From an uncultured Ardenticatenia bacterium (GTDB lineage: Bacteria > Chloroflexota > Anaerolineae > 4572-78 > NAK82), in the NCBI GenBank assembly GCA_937127125.1, contig CAKZLO010000034.1, forward strand, positions 81,257-145,256: a DNA stretch of 64,000 bases, given 5' to 3'. The notes beneath the pieces were generated by a model. That model worked only from the letters and a program-made list of their open reading frames with translations, searched no databases and was not told where the DNA came from. How positions within the stretch are numbered: position 1 is the stretch's first letter; the number at the start of each line of letters is the position of its first letter. The position numbers were made by a program, and so were the translations under genes. Shown piece after piece: positions 28,424 through 36,578 of the stretch.

Positions 28424-29110
28424 TCAGCTCTGGCGATACCGCGTTTGCCACACCAAACGTAAGAAATGTACTACATGACGGAGAGCTCGTATGTGGCTTG
28501 GCTGGCCTGCATATATGGTGCGCACTGGTACCCACTCCAGACGGTAGCCTTTGCGCACAGCGATTACGATCATATCCACTTCAAACTCAAAGCCGCGCTC
28601 TGGGCTGGCCAGCATAGCTTCCATTAGCCGTGAGGTCACAAGGCGATAACCAGACTGATTGTCAACCACATAGCAACCCAGCGCCCAAGAAAAGAGCGCG
28701 CGTCCCAACGTATTGGACATGCGACGTACAAGCGGCATTTTGGCGAAGTCGCGCGCACCAATGATTAGATCGGCACCGGTGGCTGCATAGCAGCTTAGAA
28801 AACGGGGAATCTCGAGAGGATCGTGCTGACCATCCCCGTCCAGCGTTATCACCAATCTATAGCCCTGTTGCAATGCCCAGCGGAAACCGGTTTGCAAGGC
28901 AGCCCCCTTGCCTTGATTAGGTGATTGTTGGAGCACCAGCGCACCGTGTTTCAGAGCCTCGTTTGCAGTAGCATCTGTTGAGCCATCATCGACCACCAAC
29001 ACAGGCACACTGAGCCGTGCACCTGCAACCACTGGCCCAATGCGTCCCACCTCGTTATGGGCAGGTATGAGTGCCAGGACCCCTGTTGTCTCGATTGGGG
29101 ACTCTCTCAT
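28424..29110 (-). CDS. Family 2 glycosyltransferase (polyprenyl-phosphate sugar synthase type)
   Basis: A 228-residue GT-A enzyme without membrane helices. LALIPAHNE and VLVVDDGSTDAT form the nucleotide-sugar pocket, and TLDGDGQHDP is the DxD-type metal site. NQSGYRLV is typical of dolichol/undecaprenyl-phosphate mannose and glucose synthases. It probably charges a lipid carrier for later glycosylation, perhaps for the GT-C-like membrane protein at 15-18 kb (inference). Its ATG overlaps the stop of the AlkD-like gene (TAATG). Confidence 0.9.
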   Translation of the reverse strand: MRESPIETTGVLALIPAHNEVGRIGPVVAGARLSVPVLVVDDGSTDATANEALKHGALVLQQSPNQGKGAALQTGFRWALQQGYRLVITLDGDGQHDPLEIPRFLSCYAATGADLIIGARDFAKMPLVRRMSNTLGRALFSWALGCYVVDNQSGYRLVTSRLMEAMLASPERGFEFEVDMIVIAVRKGYRLEWVPVRTIYAGQPSHIRALRHVVHFLRLVWQTRYRQS

Positions 29111-29799
29111 TAGATAGAATCTCGCACACCAATTCGCCGCTGAACCGCTGCACTACGCAGTTCCCGCAATGCATCCGCCGCAATCCACCTAGCTGGCGGG
29201 GAGTCCATCTGGCGCAACTGCGAAGCAGTCTGACTAGCTGCAACGTTGAGCGCTTGGCTGCGTTTGCCGATCTGCCGCAGAGCCCAACTAATTGCTTTCT
29301 TGACCATTTTACGGCCATCCGTTGCCTCACGCTGAATGACAGGCAGAAATTCCAGGAAGCGCGCATCAGAGCTCGTTTTGTCGCCAACTGCCAGGGATGC
29401 CATCAACACAAAACCTGCTCGTTTCACGTATTCCTCTGCGCGGGCGCTCCATTCGATTGCCTTCTGCCACGCGTAAACCGTCTTGCGGAAGAGGTTGTTG
29501 CAGCATTGATCACACAGATCCCATGAGTTGAAATCTCTGACCCATTGTTCCATTTGTTCCTCGGTCAATAGGTGTGGATCGGCTACTATGCTGGCAAGGA
29601 TACGTGCCTCGTGGATGCGCGAGCTCCACAGCTGTAATGCCATGTTGTGGTCCCGGCCGACACGTCTGGCAATGGCACGCAGCGTTGGGATGGAAATGCC
29701 ATAAGCGTGCACAGTGGTAATCCCAAAGCGTGCCATACCATCTAGCGCCTCAGGATTGCGCAACTGTTCCAATGTCTGTAACACCTCTTCATAGGTCAT
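29110..29799 (-). CDS. DNA alkylation repair protein, AlkD-like HEAT-repeat fold
   Basis: A 229-residue all-helical protein with the AlkD family pattern. Its N-terminus has GMARFGI-like and GISIPTLRAIAR segments, WDLCDQCCNNLF carries the conserved Asp, and KAISWALRQIG is the helix with the phosphate-contacting Arg. AlkD excises bulky cationic N3/N7-alkyl purines from DNA. It is in one transcript with the glycosyltransferase, which has no obvious functional link. Members of the family without activity exist, so activity is inferred. Confidence 0.9.
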   Translation of the reverse strand: MTYEEVLQTLEQLRNPEALDGMARFGITTVHAYGISIPTLRAIARRVGRDHNMALQLWSSRIHEARILASIVADPHLLTEEQMEQWVRDFNSWDLCDQCCNNLFRKTVYAWQKAIEWSARAEEYVKRAGFVLMASLAVGDKTSSDARFLEFLPVIQREATDGRKMVKKAISWALRQIGKRSQALNVAASQTASQLRQMDSPPARWIAADALRELRSAAVQRRIGVRDSI

Positions 29800-29889
29800 T
29801 TCTGGATCTCCTTCGTCTCATAGCTGTAGGAAACCCTCAGGGGTAGACTCCTCTGACCTGCCTTGTGAAATAAGATAGGTAATCACAAT

Positions 29890-29919
29890 ATAATAACATG
29901 CCTTGGTTGCTGTAGCAAC
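29890..29919 (-). promoter_or_regulatory. Promoter of the alkD-like/GT2 pair with overlapping palindrome
   Basis: On the minus strand TTGCTA (29913-29918), 17 bp and TATTAT (29890-29895) form a promoter. The interrupted palindrome GTTGCT-gt-AGCAAC (29906-29919) covers the -35 and could be an operator. Confidence 0.5.
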
Positions 29920-29975
29920 ATGTTTTTCGAAAGGGGGCGCGCTAAAATTTTAAGACTTTTGACCCCTTTAACCCC

Positions 29976-30004
29976 TTGACATCTCAGTTGTTTCATGTTA
30001 AACT
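29976..30004 (+). promoter_or_regulatory. Promoter upstream of the aldose epimerase leader
   Basis: TTGACA (29976-29981), a 17-bp spacer and TAAACT (29999-30004). Transcription from here would give a leader of about 410 nt before the epimerase ATG. Confidence 0.6.
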
Positions 30005-30013
30005 GTTTACGGT

Positions 30014-30041
30014 AACGGGAACGATAACGGTAACGCTAACG
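30014..30041 (+). repeat. Period-6 array of five AACG units
   Basis: AACG occurs at 30014, 30020, 30026, 30032 and 30038, each exactly 6 bp apart; four of the five units are preceded by T. The array starts about 10 bp after the -10 and so lies at the start of the transcript. It may be a regulator site or an element of the leader RNA. Confidence 0.6.
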
Positions 30042-30422
30042 CTATTACAGCTAAAGCAAGCGATAACCTCTTTTCCCTCTGCTTGGCTTAAAGAAGGTGG
30101 TCCGGTCACAGGCAAGTGAACAGGAGGTCCTGAAAAAGCCGAAATTTGACAGGGTCTCGGCGCAGCACCTTCTCTCTTTGTAGTCTCCATCGTGTCTCCG
30201 CTCTGCTGCTCTGTGAAAGAACATCATGTCCACCAAACGCGTGCGGCGACCTACCAGTTATAACCGGAAGTAGGTAAGTAGGCGAGTAGATAGCATTGTA
30301 GAAGCCAGGTTCAAATCGGAACGTCAGATGGCCCTTTGCCCGTAGGAGGGCGCTGTCCTGCCGGGCGCTGATTGCCGCGGCAATAACCCAATCGTAGTTC
30401 AGTATCTAAGGAGGGATAACAA
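30042..30422 (+). other. Long leader without gene (381 nt)
   Basis: No supported coding frame is seen. It holds short possible stems (CAGGAggTCCTG near 30120, ACCTAC/GTAGGT near 30250) and a perfect 14-bp palindrome ATTGCCGCGGCAAT at 30371-30384, close to the start of the epimerase gene. No riboswitch class was recognised. AAGGAGGG precedes the ATG. Confidence 0.45.
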
Positions 30423-31583
30423 ATGAAAGGGGTCAGTCTCATCGTTTCAGTAGCTGTTCTGGTGGCTCTGGCGTTGAGCATGGTGCTACCTGCACCAATG
30501 GCTGTCAGGGCGGAGGGTAAGATTGAGAAGAAGCCATACGGCACCACAGCCGACGGTCTCGCCGTGGATGAGTATACGCTCACCAACGCCAACGGTATGG
30601 AGGTTAAGGTCATCACCTACGGCGGCATCATCACCTCGATCATGGTTCCGGACCGCTTCGGCAACATGGCAAATGTCGCGCTGGGGTTCAACAACCTCAA
30701 GGACTATGAAACCAAGAACCCCTATTTCGGCTGCATCACAGGGCGCTATGCCAACCGCATTGCCAAGGGCAAGTTTACGCTGGACGGTGTGGAATACACC
30801 CTGGCCATCAACAACCCGCCTAATGCATTGCATGGTGGCCTAAAGGGGTTCGATAAGCAGGTCTGGAAGGCCAAGGAGATCACCGGCCCGGAGGGTGTCG
30901 GTCTGGAGCTCAGTTACCTGAGCCCGGATGGCGAAGAGGGATACCCAGGCAACCTGGATGTGAAGGTGGTGTACTTACTAACCGACAAGAACGAGATCCG
31001 CATGGACTACACGGCAACCACCGACAAGCCGACCGTGGTGAACCTGACGAACCACACCTACTTCAACCTGAGCGGTGAAGGCACTGGCACCATTTACGAC
31101 CATATCCTGATGATCAACGCTGACAGGTACACGCCGGATGACGAGACGCTGATCCCCACTGGCGAACTGGCACCTGTCGAGGGCACACCCTTTGACTTCC
31201 GCATGCCCAAGGCTATTGGTCCTGGCCAGCGCTCGAATCATCCGCAGATCGTCATCGGTCGCGGTTATGATCACAACTGGGTACTGAGTCGGCCCTCTTT
31301 CGAGGACAAGTCAATGATGATGGCCGCACGCCTTTACGACCCAGCCTCCGGCCGCGTGCTCGAGGTGTGGACCACTGAGCCAGGCATCCAGTTCTATGCT
31401 GGCAACTTCCTGGACGGCACATTGTATGGGACGTCTGGACGCGCCTATCGCCAGAGCGATGGGCTCTGCCTGGAGACTCAGCACTTCCCCGACTCGCCTA
31501 ACAAGCCCGATTTCCCGTCCACCGTGTTGCGGCCGGGCGAGACCTATCAAACGACCACTATCTTCAAGTTCGCCACAGAGTGA
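30423..31583 (+). CDS. Exported aldose 1-epimerase (mutarotase)
   Basis: A 386-residue galactose-mutarotase-family enzyme that interconverts alpha and beta anomers of aldoses. Residues 1-29 form a Sec signal peptide ending near AVRA, so it should act outside the cytoplasmic membrane. Family motifs present: [29 protein letters not shown] with a substrate His, [14 protein letters not shown] with the catalytic His, GYDHNWVL, and [12 protein letters not shown] with the catalytic Glu. It is a single-gene transcript with a long leader and a strong terminator. External mutarotation could feed the sugar importers in this window. Confidence 0.95.
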   Translation: MKGVSLIVSVAVLVALALSMVLPAPMAVRAEGKIEKKPYGTTADGLAVDEYTLTNANGMEVKVITYGGIITSIMVPDRFGNMANVALGFNNLKDYETKNPYFGCITGRYANRIAKGKFTLDGVEYTLAINNPPNALHGGLKGFDKQVWKAKEITGPEGVGLELSYLSPDGEEGYPGNLDVKVVYLLTDKNEIRMDYTATTDKPTVVNLTNHTYFNLSGEGTGTIYDHILMINADRYTPDDETLIPTGELAPVEGTPFDFRMPKAIGPGQRSNHPQIVIGRGYDHNWVLSRPSFEDKSMMMAARLYDPASGRVLEVWTTEPGIQFYAGNFLDGTLYGTSGRAYRQSDGLCLETQHFPDSPNKPDFPSTVLRPGETYQTTTIFKFATE

Positions 31584-31603
31584 CCTGCTGCTCCTATGAC
31601 GCG

Positions 31604-31640
31604 ACAGGGGGTGCACCATCAGTGCACCCCCTGTTCTTTG
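31604..31640 (+). terminator. Rho-independent terminator of the aldose epimerase gene
   Basis: A perfect 13-bp stem (31604-31616 with 31622-31634) and a CATCA loop, followed by TCTTTG. It lies 20 nt after the epimerase stop. Confidence 0.85.
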
Positions 31641-31684
31641 TGATTATACAGCAAATATCTCAATAGAGTGGACGTTGTAGTTGA

Positions 31685-32140
31685 TTAAGACACATCTGGT
31701 TGGCGTTCAACTGGACACTTCCACAACGCTATCCCCATGGCGATCGCTGAGCCTGCTGCATCGATTGCAAGATCGAGTAAACTTGCATCCCGTCCTGGGA
31801 CCGAGCTTTGGTGTATTTCATCAAACGCAGCATAGAGAAAGGCGCCGAAAAATGCCAGCGCTGCAGCCGCTCGTCTGTCCTGAATGTTCCGCCTGGTGAC
31901 ACGCCACCACAACAACGCCAAGATGGCATATCCGCCAAAGTGGCCAGCATGCTTGAGCATCCAATCCAGCCAAGTAATAGTCAGTCCAGGTAATTGCGAT
32001 TGTGCAGATAGCCAGTAGATGAGAGCCATCCACAACAGCGGTGGCAGCCACAGCGTGCTAAATCCTTGGAAGGAAAACGTTCTCTTTTGATGGAGATGGC
32101 TGATCCTGGTGTTCCTGTGGAGCGCGGGAGGCTTCAGCAT
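31685..32140 (-). CDS. VanZ-family membrane protein
   Basis: A 151-residue VanZ-like protein. The start at 32140 follows GGAAGGAAAATAAA; the longer open frame upstream overlaps the glycosyltransferase and is not supported. After a hydrophobic helix (LWLPPLLWMALIYWLS) come HAGHFGGYAILALLWW, then AAFDEIHQSSVPGRDAS and DLAIDAAGS, which are the family signature. VanZ proteins affect teicoplanin resistance in some hosts; the general function is unknown. It follows the GT4 gene by 40 nt. Confidence 0.88.
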   Translation of the reverse strand: MLKPPALHRNTRISHLHQKRTFSFQGFSTLWLPPLLWMALIYWLSAQSQLPGLTITWLDWMLKHAGHFGGYAILALLWWRVTRRNIQDRRAAAALAFFGAFLYAAFDEIHQSSVPGRDASLLDLAIDAAGSAIAMGIALWKCPVERQPDVS

Positions 32141-32180
32141 TTTATTTTCCTTCCATATTACTTGCGACGAGATCTGCTCT

Positions 32181-33383
32181 TCACCGTTTGCTGACGTCTG
32201 TCGTGTAGGCGCGCTCGACGGCAGTAACAAGGTGAGGCCACTCAAAGTGTTCATGCATGTATTGTGCTGCCGCTTCTCCAATTCGCGCACGCAAAGGCTC
32301 ATTTTGCAACAGGGACAACACAGCATCCCCAAACGCGTGATCATCCTCTGGTTGCACCAACAGCCCAGTCTTCCCATCCAAGATGTACTCAGAGTTCTGT
32401 CCCACTGCGTCTGCTACGACGGGGACTCCTGCTGCTAGCAATTCCGCGAGCTTCACCGAACACTTTGTGCGGTTCACAAGTGTGTTATCGAAGGGAAACA
32501 GTGCTACATCTGCGGCGACGAAATAATTCACCAAGTTATCATGCGGTACCCAGCCAGCGAAAGTCACCCGATCGATCAAGCCAGCTCCTCGAAGCAAACC
32601 CGCCAGCTCATTCTCCTCCCCGCGCAAGCCTTTGCCTACCACGAGGAGGTGGACTGCGGGATGATGCGCGAGGACGTGCTGAAAGATTCTCACGATGCGT
32701 TCTAGCCGAAATTCCAAGAAGCGACTGTATAATAGCAAGGTTCGAATGCCTTTTGTCTGCCTCTCACGTGCGGTGGCACGTCGCATAACAGCCTCTGAAA
32801 ACGCACCCGGCCACACGCCGTTGGGTACGTAAAACATGCGAATTCCTGGGACACCTGTTTGCGCAACCATGTGAATCAGCTCTCGGCTAGCTACTGTCAC
32901 AGCATCTGCGTGACGCAGTCCCCATACTTCTTGCCAGGCGAAAAAGCGCTTCTGGATGAGTGAGTAAGGCTCAATTTGGTTCCACGCCTGCTCCCAATCA
33001 TCTTCGTCCACGACCAACCGCAGGCCTCGATATGTCAGGCCAGTAAGCCGCAACCACCAAAGCGTAAAGTGGGTCAGCCCTGCATATGCTTTTGGTTTAA
33101 AACAGTGCACGACATCCACTGGCAACGCCATAGCTTGCTGCACCAGACGGATGGTCAGCCAGATGTGAAAAAAGCCAGGCATTCGAGGCGGAAGATTCAC
33201 ATTGACAACTTGCACCCCATTTTCCGTCCACGTGCGGCCAGAGTCGTGCGCGCTGTCCCACGGTGGGATTAGCAGGCGCACTGTGTGTCCGCGTGCTGCC
33301 AACGCACGGGCAAGTGGCAAAGCACGTGCTCGCATAGTGCCCTTGCGGTGCAAGCCGAACGCGCCAACTAGTGCTACCCTCAT
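32181..33383 (-). CDS. Family 4-type glycosyltransferase
   Basis: A 400-residue GT-B enzyme. The N-terminal domain opens with RVALVGAFG and a small Gly-rich turn. The C-terminal donor-binding domain has LLVVGKGLRG, FAGWVPHDNLVNYF and AELLAAGVPVVADAVGQNSEYI, which contains the E-x7-E-type motif of retaining transferases. The acceptor is unknown; cell-surface polysaccharide or glycolipid is likely. It is between the PIG-L deacetylase and VanZ genes in one apparent operon. Confidence 0.92.
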   Translation of the reverse strand: MRVALVGAFGLHRKGTMRARALPLARALAARGHTVRLLIPPWDSAHDSGRTWTENGVQVVNVNLPPRMPGFFHIWLTIRLVQQAMALPVDVVHCFKPKAYAGLTHFTLWWLRLTGLTYRGLRLVVDEDDWEQAWNQIEPYSLIQKRFFAWQEVWGLRHADAVTVASRELIHMVAQTGVPGIRMFYVPNGVWPGAFSEAVMRRATARERQTKGIRTLLLYSRFLEFRLERIVRIFQHVLAHHPAVHLLVVGKGLRGEENELAGLLRGAGLIDRVTFAGWVPHDNLVNYFVAADVALFPFDNTLVNRTKCSVKLAELLAAGVPVVADAVGQNSEYILDGKTGLLVQPEDDHAFGDAVLSLLQNEPLRARIGEAAAQYMHEHFEWPHLVTAVERAYTTDVSKR

Positions 33384-33414
33384 GAAAGTCCCTCTATTTT
33401 ACGGGATCTCTCTT

Positions 33415-34125
33415 CTAACGAATGTAGAGGTAGTGGAAGGCTTCGCGATAGACTTGACGACCATACGAGTCGGTGTCCAGTGCGCGTTGACGTACTCGAT
33501 CCAATACCTCCAAGTCGCTAATCTGGCTGGCGTGCGCCTTAATCGCTTCAATCTTGAGATCGATTGTGTCGCTGATGTCCACCCAGCGGTTGGGCTGTGC
33601 GCTGCCGGCCAGGTAGATTTCGTGCACCGCATGAGGCTCGAGCCCTTCTTCCAACAACTCCGGATGATACATTCGGTTGCGCGCTGCTGGAAATATTGCT
33701 TCCAACGCCACCACACCCGCCATACGATGATCAGGGTGATTGATGTAACTGGTGTCGAAATAGTAAACAGCTGGGTCCGGGCATATTACGATGTCAGGCC
33801 GGTAGCGGCGAATCTCGCGCACCACCCGCTGGCGCAGCTGCAAGCTGGCCTGTAATTCCCCATCTGGCTCGTCTAAGAAGACGACCTCCTTGACACCGAG
33901 AATACGAGCTGCCGTCTGTTGCTCTATTCTGCGTATGGATGCCAGATGCTCCGGCGTTACCGTTGGGTCACTGCTGCCTTTGTTGCCGTTGGTCAGGATG
34001 AGGTAGCCAACTTCCATCCCTTCGCGCGACCAACGCGCCACTGTCCCGCCGCAATAGAATTCTGGATCATCTGGATGAGCCACAATGACCATAACGCGCT
34101 TTTTTTGTTCCATAATTCCTTGCAT
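33415..34125 (-). CDS. PIG-L family N-acetylglucosaminyl deacetylase
   Basis: A 236-residue zinc-dependent deacetylase of the PIG-L/MshB/BshB family. AHPDDPEFYCGGT carries the first zinc ligands and the general-base Asp, and HPDHRMAG carries the third His. Family members deacetylate GlcNAc-linked lipids or thiol precursors. With a GT4 gene directly behind it, lipid-linked sugar or low-molecular-weight thiol synthesis (BshA/BshB style) are both possible; BshC is not in the window. An alternative ATG is 12 nt downstream. Confidence 0.92.
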   Translation of the reverse strand: MQGIMEQKKRVMVIVAHPDDPEFYCGGTVARWSREGMEVGYLILTNGNKGSSDPTVTPEHLASIRRIEQQTAARILGVKEVVFLDEPDGELQASLQLRQRVVREIRRYRPDIVICPDPAVYYFDTSYINHPDHRMAGVVALEAIFPAARNRMYHPELLEEGLEPHAVHEIYLAGSAQPNRWVDISDTIDLKIEAIKAHASQISDLEVLDRVRQRALDTDSYGRQVYREAFHYLYIR

Positions 34126-34157
34126 TCAACCCTTTGCGTTTGTAGTACATTCGAGTA

Positions 34158-34197
34158 GGCAAAATAATGGGCGGCGTCGCTGTGCCTGACACCGCCC
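34158..34197 (-). terminator. Possible terminator after the ferredoxin gene
   Basis: A 10-bp stem with one mismatch (34169-34178 with 34188-34197) is followed on the minus strand by ATTATTTTGCC. It lies about 50 nt after the ferredoxin stop. Confidence 0.5.
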
Positions 34198-34249
34198 CTC
34201 CCGGACACTCGTTCTATTATACGTTGGTGCTGGAGCAAGATCGGTAGCT

Positions 34250-34549
34250 TTAACGTGGACGTCGCTGCTCCTCTAAGTTGAAGTCCCAGTAGCCTGGCCC
34301 TTCTCGGAAGTACCTGGCGTTCATCTCTGCATCTGCTTCGTGACCGGGAGGCAGCTCCTCCAGTGGGAAGATCGCTTGAGGTGGGCAAACTGGTACGCAA
34401 GCACCACAGTCTATACAAGTGTCCGGATCAATGTAGAAGTACTTTCCCCAGACTGGGTCGTTCTTGTCCCCTGGCACGATACAGTCAACCGGACAAACTT
34501 CGACACAGTCACCTTCACGAGTGCAGAGCGTAGAAATAACGTGTGGCAT
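34250..34549 (-). CDS. Seven/eight-iron ferredoxin
   Basis: A 99-residue electron carrier with two cluster motifs. The first reads C-x5-C-x3-C-P-x2-C (CTREGDCVEVCPVDC) and the second is the standard C-x2-C-x2-C-x3-C-P (CIDCGACVPVCP). The first is characteristic of 7Fe ferredoxins with a [3Fe-4S] and a [4Fe-4S] cluster. An acidic C-terminal extension follows. It is a single gene with its own promoter. The redox partner is not evident from the neighbours. Confidence 0.94.
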   Translation of the reverse strand: MPHVISTLCTREGDCVEVCPVDCIVPGDKNDPVWGKYFYIDPDTCIDCGACVPVCPPQAIFPLEELPPGHEADAEMNARYFREGPGYWDFNLEEQRRPR

Positions 34550-34647
34550 ACGGACTTCCTCCTCTCAATGCTCACCTATACCGGAAATGTAAACCATCGA
34601 TGAAACTACCTGCAACGAGACTGCTTGAAAGAGTATTTTCATTATTT

Positions 34648-34676
34648 ATTCTAGCACAATAGATGCCCTGTGACAA
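34648..34676 (-). promoter_or_regulatory. Ferredoxin promoter
   Basis: On the minus strand TTGTCA (34671-34676), 17 bp and TAGAAT (34648-34653) with a TGC extended -10 element, about 100 nt upstream of the ferredoxin ATG. Confidence 0.6.
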
Positions 34677-34791
34677 GGAGATTCTTGACTAAATCTCGTA
34701 AAATAACCTCCTCGATGTTGGCTTGATCAGCCACTTTTGTCAACGACCCGATGATGTGAAAGGTTGTCCAACACCTTCACAGGCGCATCCG

Positions 34792-34820
34792 TTGCGTGCA
34801 CACCCGCCCTGTACTATACT
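34792..34820 (+). promoter_or_regulatory. Promoter of the modE-like/moeA operon
   Basis: TTGCGT (34792-34797), 17 bp and TATACT (34815-34820), divergent from the ferredoxin promoter and about 109 nt before the modE-like start. The gap between 34677 and 34791 shows nothing else recognisable. Confidence 0.6.
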
Positions 34821-34928
34821 CGCGCTATGGGGTTTGCGGCTAAAAACAGGGACTGGAGAGAGAGTCTAGAGGTATTATTATCCGTCTGACTGTGCGCGGC
34901 GCCAGAAATGCCTCAAGAGGAGAACGGC

Positions 34929-35282
34929 ATGCAGGTCAGAGCGAATGTATGGATCGAGCGTGACGGACAAGTCGTGCTGAGCCGTTGGCGTGTTGCGCTG
35001 TTATTGGCAGTACAAGAGACAGGCTCTATCTCCGCTGCCGCTCAACACTTGGGTATCCCTTATCATCGTGCCTGGGACAAGATCCGCGAGTGCGAAAAGC
35101 GGCTTGGGGTCACTTTGCTGACTACGCAAACGGGCGGCGTAGGAGGCGGTGGCGCACATCTTACGCCAGCCGCAGTGGATTACATCCAGCGCTTTAAACA
35201 GCTCGAGTGTGGCTTGGATGAGCTGATCCAGGAACGCTTTCAGGTCACTTTCGGCGACCTGGTCGAGAAATCCGGCCAGTAA
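34929..35282 (+). CDS. ModE N-terminal-domain-like winged-helix regulator
   Basis: A 117-residue LysR/ModE-type winged helix-turn-helix protein. The helix-turn-helix reads ETGSISAAAQHLGIPYHRAWDKI, followed by E...LG..LL and a GGGGAHLTPAA segment, as in the DNA-binding domain of ModE. The C-terminal molybdate-binding (TOBE/DiMop) domains are missing, so it cannot sense molybdate in the usual way. The ATG at 34929 follows AGAGGAGAA and is chosen over one 21 nt earlier. It lies 20 nt before moeA, supporting a molybdenum-related role. Confidence 0.88.
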   Translation: MQVRANVWIERDGQVVLSRWRVALLLAVQETGSISAAAQHLGIPYHRAWDKIRECEKRLGVTLLTTQTGGVGGGGAHLTPAAVDYIQRFKQLECGLDELIQERFQVTFGDLVEKSGQ

Positions 35283-35302
35283 CCTGTTTCCAGGAGGCGT
35301 GT

Positions 35303-36547
35303 GTGTGTGAATCATCCTACCCCATGATCTCGGTGGAAAAAGCTATTGAGATCATTTTGCACCACGTGCGTCCCCTTGCACCAGTAGCACTGGACTTTAT
35401 GAATGCTTTGGGCTTTGTACTGGCCGAAGACATATATGCTTCAGAGCCGATGCCCCCTTTTGCGGCCTCTGCTGTAGACGGCTATGCTGTGATTGCTGCC
35501 GATGAGGAGCCTACGCGTCATCTCATCGGTGAGCAGCCAGCCGGCACGATGGGCCCGTTCACCGTTGTCCCCGGCAGCGCCGTGCGGGTGATGACCGGCG
35601 CACCGATCCCAACTGGTGCTGATGCAGTGGTGATGGTGGAGCACACAAGCCTGGAAGACAATGGTCGCGTGCGTTTGCACATCCAGCCGGTTGCGGGTGA
35701 TAACATCCGACCGGTGGGCCAGGACCTCGCTGCCGGTCAGTTGGTGCTTCCGCGCGGTATATCGTTGGGCGCCCCAGAAATCGGGTTGCTAGCGACTATC
35801 GGCCGGACGTGCGTCTCTGTGTATCCGCGTCCACGGGTAGCCGTCCTTTCCACCGGTGATGAGCTGGTGGATCCTCGCGACCAACCTGGGCCGGGACAGA
35901 TCCGTGATGCCAACCGTTATAGCTTGTTGAGCGCTGTGCGTGAAGCGGGTGGACAGCCGCTCGACTGGGGACGCATCCCTGATCGCCCGGAAGCAGTGCG
36001 AGAGGCGTTGGAAAGCGCGCTGCGCCAAGCTGACGCCGTGCTGACGTCAGGCGGGGTCAGTATGGGAGATCTAGATCTGATCAAGCCCTATCTGGCCGCA
36101 CGGGGCACCGTTCACTTTGGTCGTGTACGCGCCCGACCGGGCAAACCGGTTACATTTGCTACTGTGGATGGCGTCCCTGTATTTGCCATGCCAGGCTTTC
36201 CGGTCAGTGCGCTGGTGAGCTTCGAGATCTATGTGCGACCGGCATTGCTCAAGATGGCTGGGCATACACATCTGCACCGTCCGCGCCGGCGAGTCATCAT
36301 CGAGCATACCATCCGGCACGAACCCGACCGTACCGAGTTTCAACGCGCCGTGGTAACGCGACGCGTCGATGGACGTTACACTGCACGCACCACCGGCTAT
36401 CAGGGCTCTGGCCGACTCCTGTCCATGGTGGGGGCCAATGCATTAATTGTGTTGCCGGCCGAACAAGAGACATTCCTTGCCGGTAGCGAGCTGGAAGCTT
36501 GGCTTATCGCGCCTGTGTATGACGAGACAACTCCCGCGGGTAGCTAA
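35303..36547 (+). CDS. moeA: Molybdopterin molybdenumtransferase MoeA
   Basis: MoeA inserts molybdate into adenylylated molybdopterin, the last step of molybdenum cofactor synthesis. The 414-residue protein shows ALGFVLAEDIYA, MPPFAASAVDGYAV, VMTGAPIPTGADAVVMVE, VAVLSTGDELVD (the MogA-like fold), TSGGVSMGDLDL and the C-terminal domain IV. The GTG at 35303 is 5 nt from AGGAGG; an ATG at 35324 is an alternative. No other moa/mob gene is in the window. Confidence 0.96.
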   Translation: MCESSYPMISVEKAIEIILHHVRPLAPVALDFMNALGFVLAEDIYASEPMPPFAASAVDGYAVIAADEEPTRHLIGEQPAGTMGPFTVVPGSAVRVMTGAPIPTGADAVVMVEHTSLEDNGRVRLHIQPVAGDNIRPVGQDLAAGQLVLPRGISLGAPEIGLLATIGRTCVSVYPRPRVAVLSTGDELVDPRDQPGPGQIRDANRYSLLSAVREAGGQPLDWGRIPDRPEAVREALESALRQADAVLTSGGVSMGDLDLIKPYLAARGTVHFGRVRARPGKPVTFATVDGVPVFAMPGFPVSALVSFEIYVRPALLKMAGHTHLHRPRRRVIIEHTIRHEPDRTEFQRAVVTRRVDGRYTARTTGYQGSGRLLSMVGANALIVLPAEQETFLAGSELEAWLIAPVYDETTPAGS

Positions 36548-36578
36548 GGGGCTCGTTAGGAAGCGGAAAAAAACTGCG

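Noticed and set aside
30014-30041. CRISPR or replication iterons
   Set aside because: Units are only 6 bp without spacers, and no cas, rep or dnaA-box context exists.
32141-32377. N-terminal extension of the VanZ-like gene
   Set aside because: It overlaps the glycosyltransferase coding region, is Cys/Leu-rich without homology, and a good Shine-Dalgarno supports 32140.
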